Part shown: piece after piece, positions 54,069 through 63,386 of the stretch
How the letters are laid out: each line of letters begins with the position of its first letter
How positions within the stretch are numbered: the first letter of the stretch is position 1
NCBI GenBank assembly: GCA_024644235.1
Contig: JAHELJ010000005.1
Coordinates: forward strand, 110,234 to 174,233
DNA from: Lewinellaceae bacterium
Lineage (GTDB): Bacteria; Bacteroidota; Bacteroidia; Chitinophagales; Saprospiraceae
Reading direction: 5' to 3'
DNA length: 64,000 bases
The notes under the pieces: generated by a model
What the model was told of the DNA's origin: nothing
The model's database searches: none
The model's input: the letters and a program-made list of their open reading frames with translations, nothing else
Translations under genes and position numbers: made by a program

Positions 54069-55922
54069 ATGAGTTTCTCTGCTGATTGGGTTCGCGTTGT
54101 TGCCATTGCTAGTTTCTGCCTTCTACAAGTATCGGCGATAGCACAACTTCCATTGAACCTAAGTTTTGAAGAACTAAGCGTGGAAGGGCTTGCTAGGCCC
54201 TGGGGTTGGCAGGTCAACGCTTACGCTAGTGATGCGAACTTTGCTTGTGACACCTCAACTGTCTTTAGTGGCCGCCATAGTTTGCGAATTGCTAAAACGG
54301 AAGCCAGCTCCGAAACGCCTTTTGAACTGGCATTTTTCGTGGAGCCTAGCCAGCTTCTCGGCAACAAAGTAGAGTTGAGTGGTTTCGTTTTAGCGAAAAG
54401 AGCATCAGGTGAGTATGGCATAAAAATTCAAACGATTGGATCTACTGAATCTGGCTATGATATTTTGGACGAACAAATTGCTTTTGCTAGCGACAAGGGT
54501 AAGGAGAAATGGGAGAATCTATCACTAAGCATAGAGATTGAAACAAGGGCACATTCGCTATTGATTATTCTCCTGCACGCTGGAACTGGAACCGTTTGGT
54601 TTGATAGCCTTGCTCTTCAGATAGAGGGCGAGACTTTGAATGAAGTACCAGTGGCACCATCATTTTCAAAAGGGCAACAACAGCAAATCAAGAAACAGAT
54701 CACTGAATTACAAACTGTAGATCCTTCCCGAGACGTGAAGCCTACACACGATCATTTTTCAGACCTGGATTTTCTGCGAAGAGAGATAGGTCATGCCAGA
54801 CTTATTGCATTGGGTGAGTCGACCCATGGCACCAGTGAATTCTTTCGCATGAAGCATCGACTCATCCAGTGTGGTATTCATCAACTCGGTGTTCGTACTT
54901 TGATTCTGGAAGACAATCAGTTGGTGGTGGAACGACTAAATCAGTACTTGGTGAATGGCAAGAGCGATGCAAGGACAGCGATGAAGGGCCTGTTCGCGGT
55001 GTGGGGCACAATAGAAATGCTTGAGCTTATCGAATGGATGCGAAGCTACAACTTGCTCCACCCAAATGACCCGGTTGAAATTAAGGGCATGGATGTTCAG
55101 AATCCGTCATTAGCCTTCGATAGTTTATCTCAATTCCTATCTGAAGTTGATCCCGAATTGAGCGTAGTGGCTGATTCTCTTTTAAACGATTATCGGTCTA
55201 ACTGGACATCTGGTTTCTTTGTAGGGGATTCCGTCTTGACATCCTGGCTGGATAAGGTGGAGCGGTTTTGCAGGATCATAGAGGAACGGCAAAGTCGCTG
55301 GAGAACCACAAGCAACTCTAATCGAAGGGAATGGGCCATCCAGAACAGCAGGGTACTTGCCCAGCATCTAAGGTCAGTCCTTTCGGGTGGCTTTGCCGGT
55401 CGCGACAGTGCTATGGCCGAAAACGTGAATTGGATTCTTAGCAGGATGCCACCTGATACCAAAGCAATGATCTGGGCGCATGATTCGCACATTGCCCGGG
55501 GAGATGCGGAAGATCCGGAGGCAAATTATTTTTTGGGGACTAGTATGGGGTCACTGTTATCCAAAAAATATGGAAACGATTATCTGGCCTTATGTCTTTT
55601 TACTCATCGGGGGAAATGCCGTGGTACCGTTAGCTATGCTGATCACAGCTATGTTGAATTCGATCTGTTCCCTGCACCGATGGGTAGTGTCGAACAGGGA
55701 CTTCACTTGTCAAGTCAGTTATTGAAATCACCAATTTTGTATTTAGATCTAAGGAAATTTCGAAAAGAACAGAAGAAAACGACTTGGATAAGGGAAAGAC
55801 GCCCCGTCAGATATGTGGGATACGTGGCAGAGGATTATGGCTTTGGCGGGAGGTATTCGATACCTCATCAATTCGATGGAATCTTTTTTATTGATCAAAC
55901 ATCAGCGGCCAAGGGAATGTGA
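54069..55922 (+). CDS. Erythromycin esterase-like secreted protein
   Basis: This is a 617-residue protein. A signal peptide (VVAIASFCLLQVSAIAQ) leads into a ~170-residue beta-rich carbohydrate-binding-like domain (about 30-195). The erythromycin-esterase/EreA-like domain follows, with ALGESTHGTSEFFRMKH containing its conserved Glu and His, then LILEDNQLVVERL, and a late WAHDSHIARGD histidine. Many bacterial members are not antibiotic enzymes, and a secreted form with an added domain suggests another hydrolytic role. It is monocistronic. Confidence 0.85.
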   Translation: MSFSADWVRVVAIASFCLLQVSAIAQLPLNLSFEELSVEGLARPWGWQVNAYASDANFACDTSTVFSGRHSLRIAKTEASSETPFELAFFVEPSQLLGNKVELSGFVLAKRASGEYGIKIQTIGSTESGYDILDEQIAFASDKGKEKWENLSLSIEIETRAHSLLIILLHAGTGTVWFDSLALQIEGETLNEVPVAPSFSKGQQQQIKKQITELQTVDPSRDVKPTHDHFSDLDFLRREIGHARLIALGESTHGTSEFFRMKHRLIQCGIHQLGVRTLILEDNQLVVERLNQYLVNGKSDARTAMKGLFAVWGTIEMLELIEWMRSYNLLHPNDPVEIKGMDVQNPSLAFDSLSQFLSEVDPELSVVADSLLNDYRSNWTSGFFVGDSVLTSWLDKVERFCRIIEERQSRWRTTSNSNRREWAIQNSRVLAQHLRSVLSGGFAGRDSAMAENVNWILSRMPPDTKAMIWAHDSHIARGDAEDPEANYFLGTSMGSLLSKKYGNDYLALCLFTHRGKCRGTVSYADHSYVEFDLFPAPMGSVEQGLHLSSQLLKSPILYLDLRKFRKEQKKTTWIRERRPVRYVGYVAEDYGFGGRYSIPHQFDGIFFIDQTSAAKGM

Positions 55923-55959
55923 TAGTCAATGTTTCAATATTTGCATCGTCACTTACAAA

Positions 55960-56052
55960 CTTTTGGCAGGGCTGCCAAAAGCAACGTTGCAGGGTAAAGG
56001 TGCTAGTGACCAAAAGGGTGAATTGGTTGTTCTTGGCTTCCCAGCCAAGAAC
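55960..56052. repeat. Two strong intergenic hairpins
   Basis: CTTTTGGCAG/CTGCCAAAAG at 55960-55969 and 55972-55981 (10-bp arms, 2-nt centre) is followed by GTTCTTGGCT/AGCCAAGAAC at 56029-56038 and 56043-56052 (10-bp arms, TCCC loop). There is no poly-T tail. They lie between the esterase and thiL and could be REP-like or part of a small RNA. Confidence 0.7.
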
Positions 56053-56176
56053 CTACTAGACCAACACATCTTCGACATCAATCAAATTTCTTGGTCGATC
56101 CGTTGATCTAAACACTCAACCCTCAACTCTAAACTTTCAAAACGTACTTTTGTTTTCTGCAAACGGATCATTAGAG

Positions 56177-57217
56177 ATGAGTAAACAGTCACCTTCGCGA
56201 ACAGAGATATCATCTCTTGGAGAATTTGGTTTGATTGAACACCTAACGGATAATTTGGCGATGCGTCAGAAATCCACGATCAAAGGCGTGGGAGACGATG
56301 CGGCAGTGCTCAAGTATGGCGAGGAAGTGGTCATCGTGACTACTGATTTGCTGTTGGAGGGTATCCACTTCGATCTGATGTACACACCATTGAAGCATCT
56401 CGGCTATAAAAGTGTAGTAGTGAATGTATCTGACGTGTATGCGATGAATGCCACCCCGCGCCAGATCACCGTGTCGATTGGTGTGTCCAACCGGTTTTCC
56501 GTGGAAGGGCTGGAGGAACTCTACGCGGGAATCAAAGCAGCCTGTGACTTCTACCAGGTCGATCTGGTGGGAGGCGATACCAGTTCTTCGCAGCAGGGTT
56601 TGGTGATAACAGTCACCGCAATTGGCAGCGCACCCCCACAGCAAATCACTTATAGGTCAGGCGCGAAGCAGGGTGATACTATCTGTGTGACCGGTGATCT
56701 CGGTGCGGCGTATCTGGGCCTACAATTGCTGGAGCGGGAGAAACAACTCTACCTTTCTCAACCGGACATGCAGCCCGACCTGGAGAAGCAAAAGTATATC
56801 GTCGGTCGTCAGTTGAAGCCGGAAGCGCGTAAAGACATCGTGGAAAAACTGGCAAAAGCTAAAGTGATACCGACCTCGATGATAGACATATCCGATGGCC
56901 TCTCATCTGACCTGTTGCATATCTGTAAGCAATCAACTGTAGGAGCTTTTATTGAAGAGGAGAATGTACCAATCCACGAGGAAGCCCAGCTTATGGCGCT
57001 CAAGTTCAAACTGGACCCGATCACATGTGCTCTGAGTGGGGGAGAGGATTATGAACTCTTGTTTACCGTTTCACCGAATGATCTTCCTGCAGTTCGTTTG
57101 CTTCCTGATATTTCCTTAGTCGGTGAGATTGTCGACAAAGAAGATGGAGTTAAGCTGCATACCAAAGGAGGGAACATCCATGATTTGAAAGCACAAGGAT
57201 GGAAACATTTTGAATGA
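56177..57217 (+). CDS. thiL: Thiamine-monophosphate kinase
   Basis: This 346-residue enzyme of thiamine biosynthesis converts thiamine phosphate to thiamine pyrophosphate with ATP. The GVGDDAAVL motif near residue 45 is the PurM-like metal/nucleotide site, and VNVSDVYAMNATPR, LVGGDTSSS and ISDGLSSDL, with LSGGEDYELLF near the C terminus, are family landmarks. I start at the ATG at 56177; an ATG at 56150 in the same frame would add nine residues. The stop codon falls at the left edge of the heptamer repeat array. Confidence 0.93.
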   Translation: MSKQSPSRTEISSLGEFGLIEHLTDNLAMRQKSTIKGVGDDAAVLKYGEEVVIVTTDLLLEGIHFDLMYTPLKHLGYKSVVVNVSDVYAMNATPRQITVSIGVSNRFSVEGLEELYAGIKAACDFYQVDLVGGDTSSSQQGLVITVTAIGSAPPQQITYRSGAKQGDTICVTGDLGAAYLGLQLLEREKQLYLSQPDMQPDLEKQKYIVGRQLKPEARKDIVEKLAKAKVIPTSMIDISDGLSSDLLHICKQSTVGAFIEEENVPIHEEAQLMALKFKLDPITCALSGGEDYELLFTVSPNDLPAVRLLPDISLVGEIVDKEDGVKLHTKGGNIHDLKAQGWKHFE

Positions 57218-57267
57218 CGAATGACGAATGACGAGGTACGAATGATGAATGACGAATGACGAATGCT
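57212..57267. repeat. Heptamer tandem repeat (GAATGAC)n
   Basis: Eight consecutive 7-bp units run from 57212 to 57267, mostly GAATGAC with variants GAGGTAC, GAATGAT and GAATGCT. The array includes the thiL stop codon, so slippage of one unit would change only the tail of ThiL. Its style matches the octamer array at 53. Confidence 0.9.
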
Positions 57268-57291
57268 TCCCTGGCGGAGCTCGATACGTCT

Positions 57292-57597
57292 TTACTTTCT
57301 TATACAGCTGACTTCAATTTCATCACCAAGGCAAGGATTTTCCACCTGAATCCAGTCCAGGGTAACAGGTAAGGGTAGGTCTTCCAAATCAAAGGACTCC
57401 ACGAATTCTTTCGTCAGATTAGCTCGTAGCGTATCTCCGGCAATTTCAACAAACCAACCTCCACAACACACACAAGCACGAATATCGGCACCAATGATGA
57501 TGCCCGGTTCAGAGCATTGCATTACGTTCCCGTCTTTGTCGCAAGCAACTGAATATAATATCGCCAAAAGGAGCGTGAAGTTCTTCAGGGAATTCAA
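57292..57597 (-). CDS. Small lipoprotein, cysteine-rich
   Basis: This is a 101-residue protein with an N-terminal hydrophobic signal ending LYSVAC at Cys19, a plausible lipobox. The mature part has further cysteines at ACVCCGG, PCLGDE and VSCIRK, so disulfides are likely. Family not recognised. It stands alone between thiL and the saccharopine-dehydrogenase-like gene. Confidence 0.7.
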   Translation of the reverse strand: MNSLKNFTLLLAILYSVACDKDGNVMQCSEPGIIIGADIRACVCCGGWFVEIAGDTLRANLTKEFVESFDLEDLPLPVTLDWIQVENPCLGDEIEVSCIRK

Positions 57598-57727
57598 TGA
57601 TTAATTTATTTCATTACTAGTATAGACGCTAAAAATTCGGGATTTAGGTGGTAGTAGTGATCTTTATTTTAGTGGCAATTCAGTCAGTCTTCCCGCCATT
57701 CATTCCAAGAGATGAGTACATTCGCTA

Positions 57728-58873
57728 ATGGTGAATAAGCAATCAATAAAAGCCATTGTCATAATCGGTGCCGGTGGAATTGGAGAGGCAACGGCAATTT
57801 TACTTGCAAGGCATTTCCAAGATCAGGTGAAGCTTTTTATCGGTAATCGAACTGTGTCAAAGGCTGAGCGTGTCGTTGATCAGATTAACGAGCATTTTCC
57901 CACAGCCAATGCTCAGTCCTTTTCCCTTGCTGAGGATCTCAACGAAGAAATGCAATCGGCCTTCACCAGTTCCTCAGTCTTGCTGGATTGCTTACCGGGA
58001 AGTGAAGCGCCTCGCATGGCGCAATTGGCGCTCATTTATGGTATGCACTATGCGAATCTCACGGAGTACGTGGCCGAAACCAGCAGCATCATCGAATTGG
58101 CTGCAAAGGCCGAAACAGGTTTCATTTTGCAAACCGGCCTGGCTCCGGGTTTCATCAATGTGCTGGCTCATGGCGTATTTAAACAATTTTGCCAAAAATT
58201 CGAGGTAGAGCAGGTAGACTTGATTTCGATGAAGGTAGGAGCTCTGACACGTCATGCCACACCACCTCATTACTACGGCTTTACCTGGAGCCCTGTCGGG
58301 GTTGCCACCGAATATCTAATGGATACTATCTGCCTCAGGGAAAATAAGAAAGTGATTCTTTCTTCATTGAGTGAACCAAAGCAAGTGATCATAGATGGAA
58401 TAACCTACGAGGAGGACCTCACTTCCGGTGGCACTGCGGATTTGCCAGATTTTTTCGCGGGCCGGGTAGAAAGTCTTGAATATAAAACCCTAAGGTATCC
58501 TGGTCACTACAACTGGGTGAAGGAAAGACTGGCTGCGATTCCCAAAGATGAGGATCACATTGCTCACCTTCAGAAGCAAATGGAAACTTGCATACCCCAC
58601 ATCGAAGACGATCAGGTCATCATATACTGCGCCGTGGAAGGACCAGATAAATATGGTAACCGGCAACGTCTCGAGACCAACTATCAGATCCCACCAATGT
58701 CGATTGGGGATATCACGCTACGGGCTATTCAGGTAACCACCGCCGCCCCCCTGGCCGAATGCGCACGAATACTCATGGAAAAAGATCCCAAAGGGGTGAT
58801 TACCCAAAGCCAACTTGACCCAGAGACTTTCCTGAATGGCGAGATTGTAAAATCAGTGTTTAATTCTGTTTAG
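57728..58873 (+). CDS. Saccharopine dehydrogenase-like oxidoreductase
   Basis: This 381-residue protein opens with a Rossmann nucleotide-binding site VIIGAGGIGEATAILLARHF (11-30). The second domain is typical of saccharopine dehydrogenase C-terminal domains (LQTGLAPGFINVLAHG at ~137-152). Substrates of such stand-alone members are often unknown, and true lysine biosynthesis is only one option. It lies immediately upstream of the IS110 region, which has not interrupted it. Confidence 0.83.
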   Translation: MVNKQSIKAIVIIGAGGIGEATAILLARHFQDQVKLFIGNRTVSKAERVVDQINEHFPTANAQSFSLAEDLNEEMQSAFTSSSVLLDCLPGSEAPRMAQLALIYGMHYANLTEYVAETSSIIELAAKAETGFILQTGLAPGFINVLAHGVFKQFCQKFEVEQVDLISMKVGALTRHATPPHYYGFTWSPVGVATEYLMDTICLRENKKVILSSLSEPKQVIIDGITYEEDLTSGGTADLPDFFAGRVESLEYKTLRYPGHYNWVKERLAAIPKDEDHIAHLQKQMETCIPHIEDDQVIIYCAVEGPDKYGNRQRLETNYQIPPMSIGDITLRAIQVTTAAPLAECARILMEKDPKGVITQSQLDPETFLNGEIVKSVFNSV

Positions 58874-58952
58874 GGTTTAAGGCCTGACCTTGCCTGTGTA
58901 ATTGTTGTTGAGTTGGCCGTTGATCGTTTACCGTTATTTTTTTGTCGTTAAA

Positions 58953-59026
58953 CGTTAATCGCCTCGCTCACCCCCCTAATTCACTACTCACCACTGCACT
59001 AAAAAAAATCCCTTGACCTTTGGCCC
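58953..59026. repeat. 74-bp direct repeat left of the IS110 element
   Basis: It starts CGTTAATCGCCTCGC and is about 92 percent identical to 60517-60589 (five substitutions, one indel). Short GTTGATCGTT-type motifs upstream of both copies extend the similarity loosely. Confidence 0.88.
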
Positions 59027-59052
59027 TTCGCCTCGTATGTTTAGGATACATA

Positions 59053-59269
59053 AATATTTCTAGTAATATCTTGGGATCTACTGAAGGCGAGACGAGACCT
59101 TGGCCTAAGCAACTTAGATAGTATGCAGAGTCAAAGAGAGCCCTCGCCTTTGGGGTTCTTTGAGACAGAATAGCATTTAAGACAGTTGTTGAAAATCACA
59201 TCTAGTCAGTATAAGTGAACGAGGTAAGTCGTAGGAGAACCGCTTTTTCTTAACTCAAAAATTTAGGCT
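59053..59269 (+). ncRNA. Candidate bridge-RNA region of the IS110 element
   Basis: Noncoding DNA between the inferred left end and the transposase start includes an inverted pair AAGGCGAG (about 59084-59091) and CTCGCCTT (about 59143-59150), able to form a long hairpin. In IS110 elements this location encodes a structured RNA that guides target and donor choice. Presence is inferred from position and the hairpin only. Confidence 0.4.
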
Positions 59270-60352
59270 ATGCAGCTAGTCAAACAAAACGTTGGATTGG
59301 AGATAGAAGCGAAGAAGGTTAAGGTTCGCTTTGAGTGTTTATGGGATGATTGGACCAGGAAGGTTCTAGGAACGCGAAGCTTTAGTAATGGATCACGTGG
59401 TTTTCGAGAACTGGAGGAATGGATAAAGAAGAAATGCAAATCTGAGAAGGAGGTTCACTTAACTATGGAAGCTACCGGTGTGTATTATGAGCGGCTCGCT
59501 TACCATTTCCATGCATTGGGTTCGGCCTATGTCGTGCATGTGTTATTACCCAATATAAGTAAGGGGTATCGCAATAGCTTGAACCTGAAAAGTAAGACGG
59601 ATGAGCTTGATGCAGCCATGCTTTCTCAATTAGGCTTGGAGCGGCAATTGCCCAGGTGGGAGCCGATGAGTGCACCGATGCGAGAATTGAAAAAACTAAA
59701 TCGAGAGCGACTCCGATTAGTAAGAGAGAAGACGATGGTTATCAATCAGTTGCATGCAGAGCAAGCTTCCCATCAACCCAGTTCAGGAGCGATCAACAGA
59801 TATGAAGATCACATTCGATTTATCGAAAAACAGATCAAGCAGATCAATGGGGAACTGAAGCAAAAGATCGGCCAAGATCCTGAACTGAAGCAAAGGATAG
59901 AACATGTATGTACCGCTAAAGGCTTAGGGTTTACCACGGTGTGTGGAGTGGTAGCCGAATTGAATGGATTTGCCTTGTTTAAAAACCGGAATCAATTGGT
60001 AAGTTATGCGGGATATGATGTGGTGAGAAATGAAAGTGGATCGAGTGTCAGAGGTCGTACCCACATTTCCAAGAAAGGCAATACTTACGTTAGGCAGATG
60101 CTATTTATGGCGGCTATGACAGCAGCGGTTTTTGATGAACATCATAAAGCCTACTATCAAAGGATTGTGGATAGAACCGGGATCAAGATGAAAGCCAATA
60201 CGGCCATTCAACGAAAATTGCTGCTACTGATCTATGCGCTGTTCACGAAGAATGAACCCTATGATCCCTCTTATCATTTGAAGCTAAGAGAAAGGTTGGC
60301 ACCGAAAAAAGAGATAAAGAGAGCACGGACTAAAGCAACTTTGATTCACTAA
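59270..60352 (+). CDS. IS110-family transposase
   Basis: This is a 360-residue transposase. The N-terminal RuvC-like DEDD domain shows Glu67 in LTMEATG and Asp111/Asp114 in KTDELDA. The first acidic residue, usually Asp in GIDVSK, is Glu11 here (VGLEIEAK). The C-terminal Tnp_20 domain contains SGSSVRGRTHISKKGN, including the serine used for strand exchange. The frame is intact, so it may be active unless the Asp-to-Glu change matters. It encodes no other cargo. Confidence 0.92.
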   Translation: MQLVKQNVGLEIEAKKVKVRFECLWDDWTRKVLGTRSFSNGSRGFRELEEWIKKKCKSEKEVHLTMEATGVYYERLAYHFHALGSAYVVHVLLPNISKGYRNSLNLKSKTDELDAAMLSQLGLERQLPRWEPMSAPMRELKKLNRERLRLVREKTMVINQLHAEQASHQPSSGAINRYEDHIRFIEKQIKQINGELKQKIGQDPELKQRIEHVCTAKGLGFTTVCGVVAELNGFALFKNRNQLVSYAGYDVVRNESGSSVRGRTHISKKGNTYVRQMLFMAAMTAAVFDEHHKAYYQRIVDRTGIKMKANTAIQRKLLLLIYALFTKNEPYDPSYHLKLRERLAPKKEIKRARTKATLIH

Positions 60353-60357
60353 AAAAT

Positions 60358-60383
60358 GTAGGCAGGATACATACCCTGCCTAC
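60358..60383 (+). terminator. Hairpin after the IS110 transposase
   Basis: GTAGGCAGG (60358-60366) pairs with CCTGCCTAC (60375-60383) around an 8-nt loop, 6 bp after the transposase stop. There is no T-run, so it may be a weak terminator or an end structure of the element. It spans the inferred right end. Confidence 0.55.
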
Positions 60384-60516
60384 TCTGGATAGCTCCCTTT
60401 AGGGAAACTTCCTTCTTTATTCACAAATTTAGATTTATGCCGATAAAGCTTGGAATTTAACATAGCATCTTTGACCGATAAACCTTAACCCATCCCGTTG
60501 ATCGTTCGACGTTGAT

Positions 60517-60589
60517 CGTTAATCGCCTCGCTCACCCCCCTAAATCACTACTCACCACTACACTATTAAGAATCCCTTGACCTTGGCCC
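60517..60589. repeat. 73-bp direct repeat right of the IS110 element
   Basis: This is the counterpart of 58953-59026 in the same orientation. It lies in the intergenic space between the IS element and the xylose isomerase 3' end. Confidence 0.88.
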
Positions 60590-60628
60590 GTAACCTTTGA
60601 CCCCTTTCACCCTTTAGCCTTTTTGACG

Positions 60629-61957
60629 CTAGATATATTGATTGATGATGTTTTCAAACAATTCCTGCTTGCCGCTTTTCATGGCAGGTTCCCCATTTTC
60701 GATGGCATATTCTCTCAGCTCTTCCAGGGTAAGTTTGCCTTCTTCAAACATTTTACCGTATCCATGGTCAAACGAACTATAACGCTCTTGCCGCAGCATG
60801 TGGTAATCTGATTTTTTGCGAATTCGGTCGGCGATGAGTAAGGAACGAGCGAAGGCGTCCATGCCACCGATATGAGCCAGGAAGAGATCTTCTTTATCGG
60901 TCGAGTTGCGGCGCAATTTGGCGTCGAAGTTCACACCTCCATTGGAAAATCCTCCCGCATCGAGAATCACAAGCATAGCCTGAGTGAGCTCGTACAGGTT
61001 GACAGGAAACTGGTCGGTATCCCAGCCGTTTTGATAGTCCCCTCGGTTGGCATCGATACTTCCTAGTAAACCGGCGTCCGCCGCGACCTGCAACTCATGC
61101 TGAAAAGTATGACTGGCCAGAGTGGCGTGATTGACTTCCACATTTAGTTTGAAATCCTCATCCAATCCATGTTGCTGGAGAAAGCCCACGACCGTCGCGC
61201 TGTCGAAGTCATACTGATGTTTCATCGGCTCCATCGGTTTGGGCTCGATGAGGAATGTGCCTTCAAAGCCATTGCGTCGTGCATAATCTTTCGCCATATG
61301 CAGAAACTGAGCCATGTGATCAAGTTCTCTACGCATGTCGGTGTTGAGTAGTGACATATAGCCTTCTCTCCCACCCCAGAACACGTAATTGGCACCTCCT
61401 AAAGCGATGGTGGCGTCGAGAGCGTTTTTTACCTGGGTGCCAGCATAGCTCAGCACCTGAAAATCAGGATTTGTGGCTGCTCCGTTCATATAGCGTGGAT
61501 TGGAGAAGAGATTGGCTGTACCCCAAAGCAACTTAACCCCGGAAGCTTCTTGTTTTTCCTTGGCATAGTCCACTATTGCTTGCAGCCGGGCTTCACTTTC
61601 CCGGATCGAACCACCCTCTGCTACTAAATCGAAATCATGAAAACAATAAAAGGGGATTCCCAGCTTAGTGATAAATTCAAATGCAGCGTCCATTTTTTCT
61701 CTGGCCAAATCCACCGGATCACCGGCAGTGGCCCAGGGCATTTTTCGGGTGCCAGGGCCAAACGGATCGCTCAACTCATTACAGAAGCTATGCCAATAGG
61801 CCACGGCAAAACGAAAATGGTCCTGCATGCTTTTGCCATCTACCACTTGATGGGCATCATAATATTTAAACGCCAGGGGATTGTCCGATTCAGGTCCTTC
61901 GTATTCGACAGTGCCGATACTGGGAAAATACTCCACATCACCAATCACAGTTTTCAT
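60629..61957 (-). CDS. xylA: Xylose isomerase
   Basis: This 442-residue family II xylose isomerase interconverts D-xylose and D-xylulose (also glucose/fructose). Family landmarks are the N-terminal [22 protein letters not shown]-type histidine region ([11 protein letters not shown]), [25 protein letters not shown] with the metal glutamate, and the C-terminal LRQERYSSF. All expected histidine, glutamate and aspartate metal ligands appear present. It is divergent from the Gfo/Idh oxidoreductase gene across a 231-bp spacer; no xylulokinase is in the window. Confidence 0.95.
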   Translation of the reverse strand: MKTVIGDVEYFPSIGTVEYEGPESDNPLAFKYYDAHQVVDGKSMQDHFRFAVAYWHSFCNELSDPFGPGTRKMPWATAGDPVDLAREKMDAAFEFITKLGIPFYCFHDFDLVAEGGSIRESEARLQAIVDYAKEKQEASGVKLLWGTANLFSNPRYMNGAATNPDFQVLSYAGTQVKNALDATIALGGANYVFWGGREGYMSLLNTDMRRELDHMAQFLHMAKDYARRNGFEGTFLIEPKPMEPMKHQYDFDSATVVGFLQQHGLDEDFKLNVEVNHATLASHTFQHELQVAADAGLLGSIDANRGDYQNGWDTDQFPVNLYELTQAMLVILDAGGFSNGGVNFDAKLRRNSTDKEDLFLAHIGGMDAFARSLLIADRIRKKSDYHMLRQERYSSFDHGYGKMFEEGKLTLEELREYAIENGEPAMKSGKQELFENIINQYI

Positions 61958-62188
61958 AAGGTCAGAGATTTGCTAGTTATGAAATACCAAATTATTAAGG
62001 GAGTCTCCAAAATACTGGAAATCATCATTTATGAAGACCAATCTTATTAAGGTTTTAAAATAATCCTTATCATTATTGATTCAGGTCATAAGTCCAGAAT
62101 TAGTGTGATGGTGTGCGATCTGTTCGATCGAGAATTAGAAATGTTGGGCAGTGATTTGAACAATTATTAACCAAAACATAAGACTGAA

Positions 62189-63340
62189 ATGAGTAGAAAA
62201 ATCCGCATGGGTATGGTGGGCGGTGGCCGCGGTGCCTTCATCGGTGCTGTGCATAGGATGGCTTCTGCACTGGATGGAGAAATCGAGCTTGTCTGCGGAG
62301 CTTTTAGTAGCGACCCAGAAAAATCAAAGGCTTCCGGAGCTGATTTTTATTTATCTCCGGACCGGGTGTACGGCAGCTATGCCGAAATGATCGAAAAGGA
62401 AAAGGCTCTGCCGGAAGATGTTCGAATGGACTTCGTCTCGATCGTCACTCCAAATCATGTACATTATGGCCCTGCCAAGATGGCACTGGAAAATGGCTTT
62501 CATGTAGTCTGCGACAAACCCCTTTGTTTCGATATGGAGGAAGCTCGGGACCTGGAGAGACTGGTTGAGGAAACGGGATTGATCTTTGCGCTCACCCATA
62601 ATTACACAGGCTACCCCATGGTCAAACAAGCACGTAATATGGTAGCAAATGGTACCATTGGTGAAGTGCGTAAAGTCGTAGTCGAGTATCCCCAGGGATG
62701 GCTATCTACAAAATTGGAAGACAGTGAACAAAAACAGGCATCCTGGAGAACCGATCCAAAGAGATCAGGAATTGCAGGAAGTATGGGAGATATCGGCACT
62801 CATGCTGAGAATCTGGCCGAGTACATTACTGGTCTTCAAATCAAGGAGATGTGTGCTGACCTGACCATTTTTGTCCCCGGCCGGCTGCTGGATGACGATG
62901 GCAATGTCTTACTCAGGTTTGAGAACGGAGCCAAAGGCATCCTTTTCGCCAGCCAGATTTCGGCCGGAGAAGAAAACAATCTCCGGATCCGGATATATGG
63001 TACGAAAGCCGGATTGGAATGGCATCAACAAGAGCCAAACAGCCTTCAGGTAAAGTGGCTCGACAGACCCATGGAGATCTTGCGAACGGGAGTAGGTGAC
63101 CTGGCAGCGGCAGCTCAGGCTCATACCAGATTGCCTGCTGGGCATCCGGAAGGGTACCTTGAAGCCTTTGCCAATATCTATCGCAATTTTGCAAAACACG
63201 TTCAGGCCAGGTTGGCCGGTAAGGATCCAGATCCGGTGTATGATTTTCCTACAGTGAGCGATGGCGTAAGGGGCATGCAGTTTATCATCAAAGTGGTGGA
63301 GTCTTCCGGAACAGAACAAAAATGGCTGAGCTTCGAATAG
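62189..63340 (+). CDS. Gfo/Idh/MocA family oxidoreductase
   Basis: This 383-residue protein has an N-terminal Rossmann domain (MGMVGGGRGAFIGAVH), the conserved CDKPLC motif (Asp109-Lys110-Pro111) and a C-terminal alpha/beta domain with DIGTHAENL supplying the catalytic histidine. Family members oxidise or reduce sugars and polyols with NAD(P). Its neighbours (xylA, a sugar isomerase 46 bp downstream) place it in carbohydrate catabolism, possibly inositol- or xyloside-type; the substrate is unknown. Confidence 0.9.
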   Translation: MSRKIRMGMVGGGRGAFIGAVHRMASALDGEIELVCGAFSSDPEKSKASGADFYLSPDRVYGSYAEMIEKEKALPEDVRMDFVSIVTPNHVHYGPAKMALENGFHVVCDKPLCFDMEEARDLERLVEETGLIFALTHNYTGYPMVKQARNMVANGTIGEVRKVVVEYPQGWLSTKLEDSEQKQASWRTDPKRSGIAGSMGDIGTHAENLAEYITGLQIKEMCADLTIFVPGRLLDDDGNVLLRFENGAKGILFASQISAGEENNLRIRIYGTKAGLEWHQQEPNSLQVKWLDRPMEILRTGVGDLAAAAQAHTRLPAGHPEGYLEAFANIYRNFAKHVQARLAGKDPDPVYDFPTVSDGVRGMQFIIKVVESSGTEQKWLSFE

Positions 63341-63386
63341 CCAGGGAAGTCAATCAAATTTCATTAAATCTAAAGCATAACAAATC

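Larger units (their letters stand above)
59043..60373 (+). mobile_element. IS110-family insertion sequence, inferred ends
   Basis: The ends are inferred from a 10-bp direct repeat AGGATACATA at 59043-59052 and 60364-60373, bracketing the transposase. This gives a ~1.3 kb element with ~220 bp of upstream noncoding DNA and little downstream, as in the IS110 group whose upstream end encodes a bridge RNA. IS110 elements lack terminal inverted repeats, and none is seen. The ends need comparison with other copies. Confidence 0.6.

Noticed and set aside
53738-54085. 115-codon plus-strand frame before the erythromycin-esterase gene
   Set aside because: It translates palindromic repeat DNA and overlaps the real signal-peptide start at 54069.
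56053-56176. TPP riboswitch upstream of thiL
   Set aside because: Neither the CUGAGA nor the later conserved thi-box segments were found.
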